Part shown: in pieces, positions 1-14,101 of the stretch
Layout of the letters: every line of letters begins with the position of its first letter
How positions within the stretch are numbered: position 1 is the stretch's first letter
DNA from: Osedax frankpressi
Lineage: Eukaryota > Annelida > Polychaeta > Sabellida > Siboglinidae
Reading direction: 5' to 3'
Assembly: GCA_964035775.1 (NCBI GenBank)
Contig: OZ038312.1
Span: forward strand, 35,761,215-35,825,214
DNA: 64,000 bases
Made by a program: the position numbers and the translations under genes
The notes under the pieces: generated by a model
Seen by the model: only the letters and a program-made list of their open reading frames with translations
What the model was told of the DNA's origin: nothing
The model's database searches: none

Positions 1-424
1 AATGAACAGTATTAATAAGTGTTAACATATTGAATTTATACTTTCTTTTTATACTATATTATTGTTATGCAATGCAAACACACAACTTATAAATTTATAT
101 TTTATATTGATCTCATAATATATGTATACATTTTTATTATTACGAAAATACTTCTAAGTATAGGGAAATATTTATTATTAATACATTTATATATTATATA
201 TATAATAAAAATATATATATGAATATATTATTATATGAATTATATTCAAACAATTAGATTTTGTATTTATTTGTAATGATTTATAATATAAAATGCAGTT
301 ATTATCCGTTATTATGGATTATTATTATTATATTTATTATCTAGCAAATATAATGTTAACAAAAATATTGTTTAATTTTTAATATTTTAATTTGTTAATA
401 ATATCAAATAATAGTATATATTAT

Positions 425-2875
<2,451 letters not shown>

Positions 2876-2925
2876 CCATTTGATAGTATTGGTATTATAA
2901 ACAAATATAGTGAATATATAATCTA

Positions 2926-3000
<75 letters not shown>

Positions 3001-4190
3001 GAATTAATATTAGTAAATACTAAAAGTTAAAAATAATTCATTTATATAATACAATTAGACCATTTTTACTAGACAATATTTTTTATGAGAATTTATTAAT
3101 TTACCATATTTGCAACAATCTCATGCATTTTAAATGTATTAAATGTAATAATATTTTATATATTTTATAAAGTTTATTTATTTTAGTATTCGTAGAATAA
3201 TTTTAAAATTCGACATGTATTGAAATTAAATATACTATAGGAACTAGATAGGGGACTGTTTTTAAATGAACGAATACTTATAATATTATGTATAAAATAT
3301 TGGTTACCTATTGGTATAGTTGATCTATAATATGGTGCATAACTACAGTTATTTACTGAACATAAATATAATTTACCATTGAGAATATAATAAATTATTA
3401 TGCGATTAAATTTAAATTTATATCATTTGATAATTAAAATATGTACATGTATTTACAATTGTAGGTATTAGAAGTATTATAATTGTAAATGTAACTAAAA
3501 ATGCGGAACTAATTATATAATGGTATTTTAAAGTTGGAGTTACTTTCCTAACCCCTATTTTGACATCCCGAATTCGTTACTCCTGTAACAATTAGAAACT
3601 ACACGAGATACTCTACAAAATACTCTATTAAATACTTTATTGTATACTCTATAATATACTCTACAACCTTCTCTACAACTCTATTATATACTTTATTATA
3701 TATCCTATTGGATAGCATATTAGATAATCAATTAGATGATCTATTATATAATCTACTATAAAATGTACAATATAATTTATTAGATACTCTATTATATTTT
3801 ATTATTGACCCTATTTAATACTCTATTATATACTCTACTATAACATTTATAATACAATTTATTATATACTGTATTATATATTCTAGTATTTACTCTATTA
3901 GATATCTTATTATATATTATAATATATACTCTTTAATATACTTTATTAGATACTCTCCATATATTCTATTAAATATACTACACTACACTTCATATACTAC
4001 ACTATATACCACATTTAATACTATATTAGATACTTATTATTACTATTAAATACTTTACTCTATTAGATACTATATTAGTTACTATATAAAATACTCTAAA
4101 TAATACTTTACATTAAATTTTCATGCCTATTAGATATTGTTCAATGGGTAGTACTCATTGTTTTCTGTATTTCTCATACCTATTCTGCAC
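2876..4190. other. AT-rich gene-free stretch
   Basis: A (TA)n tract (2926-2998) is followed by AT-rich DNA. From about 3600 to 4110 there is a diffuse, strongly degenerate repetition of a TACTCTATTAGATACT-like motif, probably an old decayed minisatellite. I see no coding exon here on either strand. Confidence 0.6.
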
Positions 4191-4193
4191 GAT

Positions 4194-4343
4194 CTTCCTC
4201 TTCCTCTTCCTCTTCCTCTTCCTCTTCCTCTTCCTCTTCCTCTTCCTCTTCCTCTTCCTCTTCCTCTTCCTCTTCCTCTTCCTCTTCCTCTTCCTCTTCC
4301 TCTTCCTCTTCCTCTTCCTCTTCCTCTTCCTCTTCCTCTTCTT
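4194..4343 (+). repeat. (TTCCTC)n hexanucleotide microsatellite
   Basis: About 25 uninterrupted copies of a pyrimidine-only hexamer on the + strand, ending about 110 bp before the first aldehyde dehydrogenase exon. The long reading frames it opens on both strands (Leu-Phe, Leu-Pro, Arg-Gly, Lys-Arg) are products of the repeat. It is followed at 4371-4436 by about four copies of a 16-18 bp unit built on CCACGCCCATA. Confidence 0.95.
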
Positions 4344-4457
4344 CTTCCTCTGCCCCTCCTTACTGTACATCGCATTAACCACGCCCATAATATTAACCAC
4401 GCCCATAGCATAAACTACGCCCATAATAATAACCACGCCATACTCGATTTCGTGTAG

Positions 4458-5439
4458 CTCTTCATCAACAATGTATTCATGGACAGCACTTCTGGCAAAA
4501 CCTTCGAGACAAAGAATCCCGCCACAGGAGATGTGATTTGCAGAGTGGCAGAGGCTCAAAAGGTTAGTTCTCGCTTAGTTTTAATATCCTGCTGACCAGT
4601 GGTCGCTAACCACCCACTTCGTATACGATATAAGGCGCGGAACAATAGTTGGCTGAAAAGAAATCGCACCTCCGCTTGCGAGCAGTTAGACCACACACCT
4701 AGCGCTACCTGAAAAGAGACCACGCACTTTCTATAGGAAGATGTCGACTTGGCAGTAATGGCTGCAACGGATGCTTTTGCTCTAGGATCTGAATGGAGAA
4801 CAATGGACTCCACGCGGAGGGGACGTCTCTTGTACAAATTAGCCGATGCCATTGATAGGGATAGGACCTACTTATCGGTTAGTGGGACAAAGACTGGTTG
4901 GGCGAGAAGAAAGAGGAATATTTAGGAAGACAAACATATAAATTAAACGATGTGATGGAGAAGTATACTTGGTAATTTGGCAGAGAAAGTATATTTTACT
5001 AAACAATAGTATATAATATATACTACCTTCCCCAGCAATATACTAATGCCAAATATCATAGTTTTCAATTTACACTTGCAATGCAAACGAAATAGTTAAG
5101 ATAAATAAATGATTAGCTGTTGTATATTTGATTACGTTAAAACGTAAATATTTACACAGTCTCTGGAATGTCTGGATAGTGGTAAACTATACCAGCAATG
5201 TTACAATACTGATGTACATCTTACCATTGAATGTTTAAGGTTAGTAGTTATGAAAATAATATCTATATAAAAAATTATCATTTATAGATCAATCACATTT
5301 TTAGAATATAACAAATGTAAAATTTAATTATCGCTATGATTCTTGTAAAGATACTTCGCTGGCTGGGCTGATAAGTACCATGGTAAAACCATCCCCATTT
5401 TTGGCGATTTCTTCTGCTATACAAAAAATGAACCAGTAG
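4458..5439 (+). CDS. ALDH: Aldehyde dehydrogenase (class 1/2), N-terminal exons only
   Basis: Four exons are visible: 4458-4562, 4737-4877, 5160-5239 and 5351-5439. Phases match (0, 0, 2, 1) and every acceptor is AG. They encode, in order, the family segments [76 protein letters not shown] and [16 protein letters not shown], ending at NEPV. These align with residues about 20-165 of cytosolic/mitochondrial NAD-dependent ALDH (ALDH1A/ALDH2), which oxidises aldehydes to acids. The exon for the initiator Met is not found upstream, and no later exon (IIPWNFP, catalytic FNQGQCC, ELGGKSP) is recognised before the convergent KCMF1 gene, whose last exon ends at 6887. Either the gene is truncated by rearrangement or an assembly join, or it is a recent gene fragment; the open frames and good splice sites argue against old decay. 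Confidence 0.85.
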
Positions 5440-6886
5440 GTTTGGTTTTTTTATTTATTTATTCAGTGTATATATTTACTTTGATAGAAAATGATCATAT
5501 TTGTTAAATCTATAGATTACCGTATCATATTCCCAGAAGATCTCTGATTTTCTCAATACCAGTACCGTAAGTCTCTTACTCCGTATTATCATCATCTTCA
5601 TCATAGAAATATATATTCATGCACCGATACTCGCAGAATTGAAGTCTGCACTATTTCAAATATCAAAACAATTCACAATATAGATACTCTTCAAGAATCA
5701 TATCACTAGGCAAATCTACTTTCAAAATATCACTTCATGGTGTAACTCAGAGACTTCCACGTGTTTCAGCAATAACATCATCGAAATACACTTAATATAC
5801 CTATTTTCTACCATCTAATTTCCTTCTTTATGAAAACTTTTCTTGAGATTTCATAACTTCAGATATCAGTTGGTCTCCAATCAAATTCTATGTGATTTCA
5901 ATAACCTCTGACCTCCAGCACCGTATGGTACATATTTTCTTATTCTCTACCAGAAAATATCGAAACTGAAAGTAATACGTATAGTAATACTCTAGACCTA
6001 TTACTTTCTAAATAATCCCTCAGTGGATTCAATATTACCATTGTTCATCTGTTTTCAAACCATAACATTATTTTCTCGTTATATATACATATATCCCTAC
6101 AATGAGTTCATATAAAAAATGTATACATTTTATTATGATATATACTCAATGTCCTCAAAGTCACAGAAGGGCAATGAAAGATTTATGATACTGGCTTATA
6201 TCATCACAAATTATGCATTAGAATTTCTACTAAATTGATCGAACGTTCAAAAATAATTTGCATTCATTTTGAATTACTATCAATATTAAAATTAGCAATT
6301 ATGTGTGACAATAGATTTTAATGTAAAGATAATCAGTATCTAATGAACAAAACAATGATATAAAAATGGTATAATAATATTGATGCGAAATTGTACAAAA
6401 TTGAGTGATTTTGTAAACATCAATATAATATAAAGATTGCACTATAAAATTATTTAGAATACATATTACTCTAATTAATATAAATATTAAGTTGTACTTT
6501 CAATAGTATAGATTAAATATAATTAATAGCATATTCAATCTTTTTAGACTATTTGTATTTATTATTTTACAAACAATACCTCAATTTTACTTTATTTGTT
6601 AATACACCAATAATTTCTACCATTTCCAGTTGTAAACTCACAAAATTTGTACAAGGATTTTATATAATTCTGATCAGAAAAATTATGCCTTATTTCAATA
6701 TGTAAACTGCTTAAAGAGAAAATAATTCAATGTTGTATATGAAATTAAGATATTACTTAAATGATAAAGAAAAAAAGAACAATTATTGAAAATATTTTTA
6801 TGTGCAACAAATATATCGAAAAAAATATACGAAAAAAGAAGACGAAAGATTACGCGATAATGTGTGAAGATCTGGTTGCAGAGCTA
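5440..6886. other. AT-rich spacer between the ALDH fragment and KCMF1
   Basis: No exon of ALDH or any other recognised family is seen on either strand. The region is AT-rich with scattered short open stretches only. It would contain ALDH intron 4 and the KCMF1 3' UTR if both genes are real. Confidence 0.55.
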
Positions 6887-9800
6887 CTACTTCCTCTTCT
6901 GATCGTCGTCGAGTCTAGAGACGGCATCGTGAGGACAGTAAGGACCATTTGCTTTACCCTGGAGGCCAGGAGTGGTACCAGCAACTCGTACAGTATCGTC
7001 GACATCGATTTCACCGCATAAACGCACAAGTTGCTCCAGGCGACTTTGAAATGATGGTTTGCCGTCGTCTGTATTGTTATCAGGTGCTGCTGCGTTCCCA
7101 TTTCCAGCTGCGTCCTCATTTCCAACTGCGTTCCCATTTCCAGCTGCGTTCCCATTTCCAGCTGCGTTCCCATTTCCAGCTGCGTCCCCATTTCCAGCTG
7201 CGTTCCCATTTCCAGCTGTGTCCCCATTTCCAGCTGCGTCCCCATTACCGGCAGTGGAAACCTGTCTAGTCAGATCACCCGGTTCGTATCCATTCAGAGA
7301 GAGAGCCATAGCAGCTGCTCTGAGAGCATACATACCCTGGTCTACTGCAAATGGGGCAGGCCGTGGTGACTCCAGCACCACCCTGAGAAGTGGGTGGTAG
7401 AGTCGGGTAGAATTTAGAGGTACAGTGAGGTGTAGTGGGATGATATTGAGGATGGTAGAGGTGTAATTTGGGTGTAATGAGTAATTACGAGTGGTGTATT
7501 GAGAGTTATTGGATTTTAAACAATATTCGCTTTTTGAAAGACAATAGTTTAATTAATATATATAGAAGTATAGGAAATGAAAATATTTGTAACATTTTTT
7601 ATTAAATATTAAAATGAATTTATTTATGAAAAGAAAATTGTTACAACATATAATGGATAGTTATAAACAAGGTGGAAAATGAAATATTAATGTTACCAAA
7701 ACTATATATTTATTAAAATTGAATAAATATTAGTTAAAATTATTATATAAAAAGTTACATAAAATTAATTATATATACCTCAAATTTCCTATATAAACTT
7801 AGGTTTAGGTAAATTAATTTTCGTAATAATATGAGTTAAATTATTATATTTAGATTAATGATATAGTTAATGATATAGTTGTAATTACATTTTTTTAAAC
7901 ATAACAAAGGTAATAAATGAGTTGATATTTATCTCCGCTGTGTACGAGTTATAGCAATGAAATAAAAGCACTTAATTTGCTCATAAATACTTTCTTTTCT
8001 TTTACAATTACCAAATTAGATTCTGAAATCTTAGAAATGTTCTATTTTGCAATCAACCCAAAATAAGAAGCAATAGTAGACGCATTATCCCCAATTTTTT
8101 TACACGTAAACACAGCAAACGATTTCCCGCTCTTTAATTAAATATTCACGCTAAGGATAATACTGTAAATCATAAACGGAGACGGTGGATCTACAAACTT
8201 CTTCATGAGGGAGTCGCGGGCAGCGGGTTTACCAGAAGCAGCGGCGGCGGCGGCTGGTAATGCCACGACGCTGGCGATGGTTCTGGCCGGACGCAACATA
8301 CGACTAGTGGACGAAGACGGAGGACGGTCATTCGACGTTGGCTCGGCAGACATCAACGGTTCCATGTCCGGGTAGTCGGCAGCCGGCAGAGTGCTTATAT
8401 TGTTACTGTTGGTGAGAATCCTGAGAGGAGTGGGGAACGGGGAATACGGAATGGGAATACGGGTTTGGGGAGAGGCAAATTACGTATTTAATATATAAAT
8501 TACGTATTAAAATCATTTTTTAATTAATACTTAATAAATTAATTTGATTAATATACCTATTGTATATATAATTTTATATATATAACATAAATTTAGTGAA
8601 GATAATATAACAAAATGTAATGCAAAATATTATATTTAATACAATTTAAAAAAATTGCACAGATTTTATAAACAGAGTTAAATAATATTTTGTAAACTGA
8701 GATCGAATAAATAATTATACAAAAGCAAAAATTATATTTTATAAAATAAAATGTTTTAATAAACAATTGTTTGTAGGAATTCCCAGCATTAACATTATTA
8801 CCTGCAAGCACAGTGATGTAATAGTTTTGTGAAATATTTTGACGAACCTACAAAAAATGCTACGAAACCATCCAGGTGATTTTAGTTTTTTTTGTTATAT
8901 AAAAATGGAGAAAATATATTTCATTTGTATTTCAATTATATTATATTTATTTTTTATATCAAATAATTATATAAGAATATATAATAGTTATATAATAGTT
9001 ATCTGGTTTCATGGAATATATGCACAGTAAAATTTAAATTGCTTAATAAATTATTTACCTGGACTTCCAAATTTATATTTAAATATAGAATATAGGATAT
9101 TACATAAGGTATTGTTAGGAATTCTCTTAAGAGAATAATATATAATTAACCCCCTTCCCCTTTTGAAATGAAAAAAAAGGAAAATACCTGGATTGTTTGT
9201 TGTGAATCTTGAACACATCACAGATAAGGTCGGTTCATTTCATTTTTTGCATTGCATAATTTCTTTTATTATTATATTTTATTAGCACATCAAAGGATTT
9301 TACAAAACTATTGCATTGCAGTGTTTGCTATATTATACAATATTTGAATTTATATACAAAAATATAACAATAGGCATATTTATTGTTATCTATAAATGAT
9401 TTTATTTATATAGGTGCATTATAATAAGATTGCAATCTCTATGCAATATTGCTACTTATTTGGCTGCTGGTAGATATCTAAAATAGTGTTAAATATTTTA
9501 AACATAAGATTTCTCATTCAAAATGTAATATGAATTTATTAATATACTATATAATATACTATACTATATATATATATGTGTGTATATATGTGTGTATATA
9601 TATATATATAAATATATATATATACTATTAGGAATGTAACCTGCTCATGAAATTATCTCTCATGTCACTGTAGACTGCTTCCCGAAGGCCGTCATAAGGA
9701 CTTTCACGCACATCTCCAAAGTCTGCGGGGAAGAAGGAAGAGTATTTTGATGCTGCGAGGCAGAATGGGGGAAAAACGTCGAAGTCGTATCTCGACGCCA

Positions 9801-12270
9801 ACTCGACGCCAACGACGTAATAATACAACAGACGGGGGTCGTCGAAGCCCTACGCGGCTAACCGAAGTTGTTGACGCCGCCGCCGCCTCGTCTACGAGAC
9901 CTAGCCGCGCCGAGTCCGGTCAAGTGACGGCCGTGCAGACCACGATTGGCCGGAGTGCGGGCGTGAAGGCCGCGATTGGCCGAAGTGCGGTGGATCATGC
10001 GGCGTAGCATACGTGAATTCGTCGAGTTGTTAGGTCGACGTTAAGGAAGCGATGAGGAGGGTTTGGTGTTGGTCGAGAGGGCGAAGATATAGAAGTCGGG
10101 GTCGAAAGTCGCAGGTAGAGTACGGAGATATAAGGGTTAGATATATAGGCGAGGATGGAAAATCGGAGATACTGGGTACGTAGATATAGGAGTAGGGATA
10201 AAGAGAGAGGAGAGGTTGGGGATAGAGTGTGGATTAAGAGGGTAGAGATAGAGGTGGAGATAAGTTGGTGGGCATTGAGGGAGAAAATGAAGAGAACAGA
10301 GATTAAGAAAGAGAGAACTTGTGGTTTATAAATAGAATTAGTAGGTTTATAAATAGAATTAGTAGGTTTTTAAATAGAATTAGTAGGTTTATAAATAGAA
10401 TTAGTAGGTTTTTAAATAGAATTAATAGGTTTATAAATAGAATTAGTAGGTTTATAAATAGGACTAATAGGTTTATAAATTGTATTAGTAGGTTTATAAA
10501 CAGAGATATTAGTTTAATTATTTTAAAAATGTAATACTCATTAATTATATAAATTTATATATTTACTATATAGTATATATATATAGTAATATCTACAAAA
10601 TGTTTAAGGAAGAAAACAATTGTTTTTTTCTTAAATTCCTGGAAATATATTATTATTATTAATTACCTTTGATATCATAATTTAAGAATTTATCTTTTTT
10701 AATATTTAAATTTATGAAATTGAATTTTGAAAAAACAGATGAAACAATAAATATAAGAAAATATTACATAAAAAGACAGTTTAAATGAAAATTTGTATCT
10801 AATTTTATCAAAAGTTATATAATTCTGCGAATATATAAAAATCAATACAAATTCCTTTAAATAGATTTTGATACATGAATATATAAAATAAATTTTGTTT
10901 TGATTTTCTATTTATTATTATATATAATAAATTTACAAAATACTAATCGCAGGATATCGATTACGCTAACTTACGATGGCAATAGCGTGAAAAGGATATG
11001 AAGTCAGAGGTAGGAGTACGGTGTTGCTGGCTCAAGTGAAGTACCATGTCAACGAGTGTGTAGTTGGGCTCACTCTTGGTAGACGTAGCACAGATAGGAC
11101 AAATCTTAAGAGGGGGGAGTGAGTGAGTGAGTGAGTGAGAGATTGTGAGTGTGAGTGAGTGAGTGAGTGAGTAAGTTATTAAATAACAAAAATAACTTAC
11201 TATAAATAATAATGTTAATAATAATGTAAATTACATTTTAAATCCATATACTTTAAATTTTGGAATATAAATATTAATATTAATAATGTGATACAGCAGA
11301 TTAAAAACAAATAAATATAGAACTGAAAATACTTATTCAAATAAAAGTAATACCAACTACTTCAGTTAAATCAGAGTAATGATATTGTGAGCAATGATCC
11401 AGTATAGTAGTCTTATCGAAGCCCCTCGCTGCACAGTATGGACATGTGAAGGACATGATGACTGACCCATCGTTCTCGTCTTGGTAAAAGAGTTCTAGAA
11501 GAATAGTCGTTAGATAAACCTTGGAATATATCCAATGATATGTATTATGAAGAAAGAAAACTAAGCATTTACATTGAATATATATTTTATCTCTTATATT
11601 GTACAATCTTATATCATTATTTTAAATAAAAAATAAACAATATATAATCAAATAAAATAATTTTTTTATTATATAATCAAAAAACTAAATTGACCTGGAT
11701 GGTCTCATGGGCATATATAATATTTATATACAACAAATAGAGTTTGGTATTCACTGTGGCCAGATAGAAATCCAGGTCATTTTAGTTATTTTGTTATGTA
11801 ATAAAAATATTTGTATTTGTATTAAAAATAAATTGTTTATTTTTTATTTAAAATAATTATATAATAGTTGTATAATGGTTACATCATCTGGTTTCTTGGG
11901 TACATTAAGTTTACAAAACAGACGATGTTTATTTGTGGTGTCAAACTATCAACATACTAAACACATTGAAAAGTGGCAATATTTATTATTATGTTGTTAG
12001 CCAATTTTGCAAAGTGTATTTTGACATATAAACCGCAGTCTTTGGGAGTGAGGATACACTGCATGGGGTGTTCCAGACTATGCTTAGCATCGGTTCGCGA
12101 CAGCGTTGAGCACGCTTCGCACAAATCGAAGTCGTAGCATTGAAGGCACTTGTAGCGACGACCTCTAAAGTTCTCAGCCATGCAGAAATCACACGTAACT
12201 CCTGTGGCAAAGAGCGTAGAATGTGGTGTTGACGAATCAATGTTACGCCTAAACGCTTACTTTTAAGCAT
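6887..12270 (-). CDS. KCMF1: KCMF1-type ZZ/C2H2 zinc-finger E3 ubiquitin ligase, eight-exon model
   Basis: Modelled exons on the - strand: 12270-12261, 12201-12034, 11494-11358, 11104-11000, 10028-9863, 9722-9641, 8420-8233 and 7344-6887. They total 1314 nt in one frame, 437 aa (human KCMF1 is 381). The ZZ zinc finger is plain (GVTCDFC, NFRGRRYKCLQCYDFDLCEAC, HPMQCILT), then the C2H2 part (SFTCPYC, then ICPICATS with HLSQQHR), then the basic segment RMLRRMIHR. Exons 2-5 are firm by homology. Exon 1 (Met-Leu-Lys, 59-nt intron) is a guess. Exons 7 and 8 (Ser/Pro/Ala-rich, then a repeat-coded tail) are joined by phase only. KCMF1 acts as an E3 in ubiquitin signalling and N-degron/lysosomal turnover. 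Intron 4 is AT-AC. The gene is convergent with the ALDH fragment. Confidence 0.85.
7082..7252 (-). repeat. 18-bp repeat inside the last KCMF1 exon
   Basis: Nine or ten copies of an 18-bp unit (GCAGCTGGAAATGGGAAC on the - strand), in frame, encode an Ala-Gly-Asn-Gly-(Asn/Asp)-Ala repeat in the C-terminal part of the KCMF1 model. Because the unit is a multiple of three, copy number can change without a frameshift. All frames through it are open, so open frame alone is not evidence for coding; phase agreement with the preceding exon is. Confidence 0.8.
8441..9640. other. KCMF1 intron 6 with a dispersed-repeat copy
   Basis: AT-rich intron. It holds one copy of a dispersed ~150-bp repeat (8868-9020) and a TA/TG-rich tract near 9550-9630. 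No other exon is recognised. Confidence 0.5.
8868..9020 (+). repeat. Dispersed ~150-bp AT-rich repeat, copy 1
   Basis: Begins with ATCCAGGTGATTTTAGTT, continues with an AT-rich centre containing TTTGTTATATAA and AATAATTATATAA, and ends with ATCTGGTTTCATGG. The same order of blocks is found in four other places in the window, in introns and intergenic DNA. It looks like a short non-coding interspersed element; no terminal repeats or RNA polymerase III boxes are obvious. Confidence 0.6.
9641..9752 (-). other. Two in-frame alternative acceptors for KCMF1 exon 6
   Basis: On the - strand two acceptors, CTCGCAG and CCCCGCAG, lie 30 nt apart (exon starts at 9752 or 9722). Both keep the same frame into DFGDVRESPYDG, so use of the distal one would add ten residues. 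The nearer one to the exon body has the stronger pyrimidine tract and is used in the model. Confidence 0.5.
10029..10999 (-). other. AT-AC U12-type intron of KCMF1 (intron 4)
   Basis: On the - strand the intron starts ATATCCTTTT (10999 downward), matches the minor-spliceosome branch consensus exactly with TTCCTTAAC (10048-10040), and ends in CTAAC at 10029, 12 nt after the branch adenosine. Joining these ends keeps the frame and gives a KCMF1 alignment without gaps (SDF then NSTNSRMLRRM). There is no AG dinucleotide on the - strand for over 100 nt before the exon, so a normal GT-AG solution is not available. The intron is 971 nt and contains a 21-bp minisatellite. Confidence 0.9.
10319..10507. 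repeat. 21-bp minisatellite within the KCMF1 U12 intron
   Basis: About nine copies of a 21-bp unit; on the + strand it contains AAATAGAATTAGTAGG. On the transcribed - strand it reads TACTAATTCTATTTATAAAC and so has no AG and no GT. Confidence 0.9.
11116..11173. repeat. (GAGT)n microsatellite
   Basis: GAGT tetranucleotide run with one interruption, in KCMF1 intron 3 just upstream (- strand) of the ICPIC exon. On the transcribed strand it reads ACTC and forms part of the pyrimidine-rich tract before that acceptor. Confidence 0.9.
11592..11905. repeat. Dispersed ~150-bp repeat, copies 2 and 3, head to head
   Basis: Copy 2 lies in reverse (about 11592-11715, - strand beginning CCATCCAGGTCAATTTAGTT) and copy 3 forward (about 11768-11905, beginning ATCCAGGTCATTTTAGTT and ending ATCTGGTTTCTTGG). 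They share their blocks with the copy at 8868. The pair sits in KCMF1 intron 2 and could form a hairpin in the transcript. Confidence 0.6.
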
Positions 12271-13351
12271 TTCAGTACGTTTTTAATTTAGTAATTTAGA
12301 GCATAACGGATGTAATGCTATCAAATATAATAATGTAATAAAACAATAGATTATATCTTAAGATACGATGTTAAATAGGAATTCGACTTTTTAATACTAG
12401 TTTAAAAGGAAATATCCTGTATTAATGTTGTAGACATAAAAAAATAATATATTATAACATCTAAAAAAGGTATAATATCGAGATATATAAATAGAATGTA
12501 ATAATATCGGAGGGATCAAGTTAATAATTCTAAACAACATCTATTTAGCAAGTTACTAGAGCAGATGTGATATGTTTATATGTATAATATGCTTATGTCA
12601 TAGTGTCCGATATATAGATCACTTATCAAAAACATACCATCTATTTCAGTGATAATATAAAATAATAATGTAATTGGTTGGAATCTATAAAATGTAGTTT
12701 ATATGATTATTATAATCATTATATATAAACATCTGTTATTAAATATTTGATATTGATTACAATTAGACTATATATGTACAAATCATATATATGTACAAAT
12801 CTTAAAGACACAGTAAATATTTAATAAGTATTCATTAAATAGATACCTGCATAAAATAATATATTCTAAATTTATATAATATTATAAACATGTTTAAAAT
12901 ATGCTATATTTGATTGTTTTAAGTGTAAATGATTTAATTTTGTATTTACTGAAAATTGCAAATTGAGAGAAATAGGTTGCTATACACTTTATAGTATAAA
13001 GTGTATAGAATCTCATCTATTCAGTATTAAACTTTTAGCCATAACAAATTAGAATCAAAATTTTGTACTGCCGATTTGATCGTAGAAATTCTTTTAACAT
13101 AAACTACCCATTATTGTATATGGCAACCTTTAGTGGTGTCGTATGTACTTTGTAATTGTCAGTAGACTACAAATTAATTAGTTTATACTTTCAACCATCT
13201 AATATAGCATATATAAAATATGTGTTATTATTTTATATTCGTGTATATATTGTATATATTGATTAATATATATTATACGTGTGTTAGACAAACCCATGGT
13301 AAGTCTAATACAAATATAATATATATAAAATATGTTAAAACATGAACTACT
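12271..13351. other. AT-rich 5' flank of KCMF1
   Basis: AT-rich DNA without a recognised exon. If KCMF1 starts at 12270 this contains its promoter; no clear TATA or initiator assignment can be made among the many AT-rich matches. A GTAAGT preceded by CCATG at about 13293-13302 (+) is donor-like but has no supported exon. Confidence 0.4.
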
Positions 13352-13693
13352 ATGATTTTATTTAATAATTTCATCGTATACTTTGTAAGTCTTATGGTGC
13401 TTTTATGCTTGCCTAAATATGGGGAATTGTTTGAGAATATTTGGTTCGAAAATTCAAAGGTAATTCCTATAGAGAAAACAGGGATATATTTTATTTATAA
13501 AATCAAATTCAACCCAAACAATAATAAAGTATATATTCGTTGTTTACAGATTTGATATTACAACTTATGACATAACATTATCTAATCATAACATAATTTT
13601 AAATAGGAAGATGCTTTTAAATATATTGTATCACGGGGCTCTCAAAGACGAATATGCAAAAACAACATAGAATTCATGCACACAACTATTTGA
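13352..13693 (+). CDS. Candidate small secreted protein, two exons (hypothetical)
   Basis: Not recognised. Exon 1 (13352-13459) starts at ATG and encodes a hydrophobic N-terminus (MILFNNFIVYFVSLMVLLCL) that looks like a signal peptide. A GTAATT donor and a TTTTAAATAG acceptor join it in phase 0 to exon 2 (13607-13693, EDAFKYIVSRGSQRR...), ending in TGA; the product would be 64 aa with one cysteine in the mature part. It lies between the divergent starts of KCMF1 and QDPR. In AT-rich DNA a signal-peptide-like frame can arise by chance, so this is only a candidate. Confidence 0.22.
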
Positions 13694-13917
13694 AAAGACA
13701 TATTAGGAGTTGTATCTTATAACTTATTCTGATAAATTATTAATGATATTATTCTTTTTATATATATATATATCTTTATATCTGTGGTAATCAATATTTT
13801 TAAGATCCCACAATATGTTGGTTGTTTCATAGCAACTAGTTATTTGAGATAGAAAGCGATCATCCATTTTTGTATCACTATTTCTCTAAATAAAAACTAT
13901 TGAAAATATTTGATACT

Positions 13918-14101
13918 GTACACCTTTACACCTTTACATATATTACACACCTTTACACCTTTACATATATTACACACCTTTACACTTTTACATATATACA
14001 CCTTTACACCTTTACATATATACACCTTTACATATATAAACCTTTACACCTTTACATATATACTATATATACACCTTTACACCTTTACACCTTTACATAT
14101 A
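13918..14101. repeat. CACCTTTACA minisatellite
   Basis: Irregular tandem repetition of CACCTTTACAC and CATATATA blocks, about 6-10 bp each. Open frames (Tyr-Thr-Phe-Thr) across it are repeat artefacts. Confidence 0.9.

Noticed and set aside
4155-4559. Lys-Arg-rich 134-codon - frame
   Set aside because: Antisense of the (TTCCTC)n microsatellite and of the ALDH exon.
8593-8811. 72-codon - frame in KCMF1 intron 6
   Set aside because: Low-complexity Ile/Tyr/Phe translation of AT-rich DNA; joining it to exon 6 in phase gives an immediate stop.
10981-11000. GT-AG solution for KCMF1 intron 4 using the GTAAGT at about 10983-10978 (-)
   Set aside because: There is no AG acceptor on the - strand for over 100 nt before the conserved exon and the frame would not align; the AT-AC solution gives a gap-free alignment.
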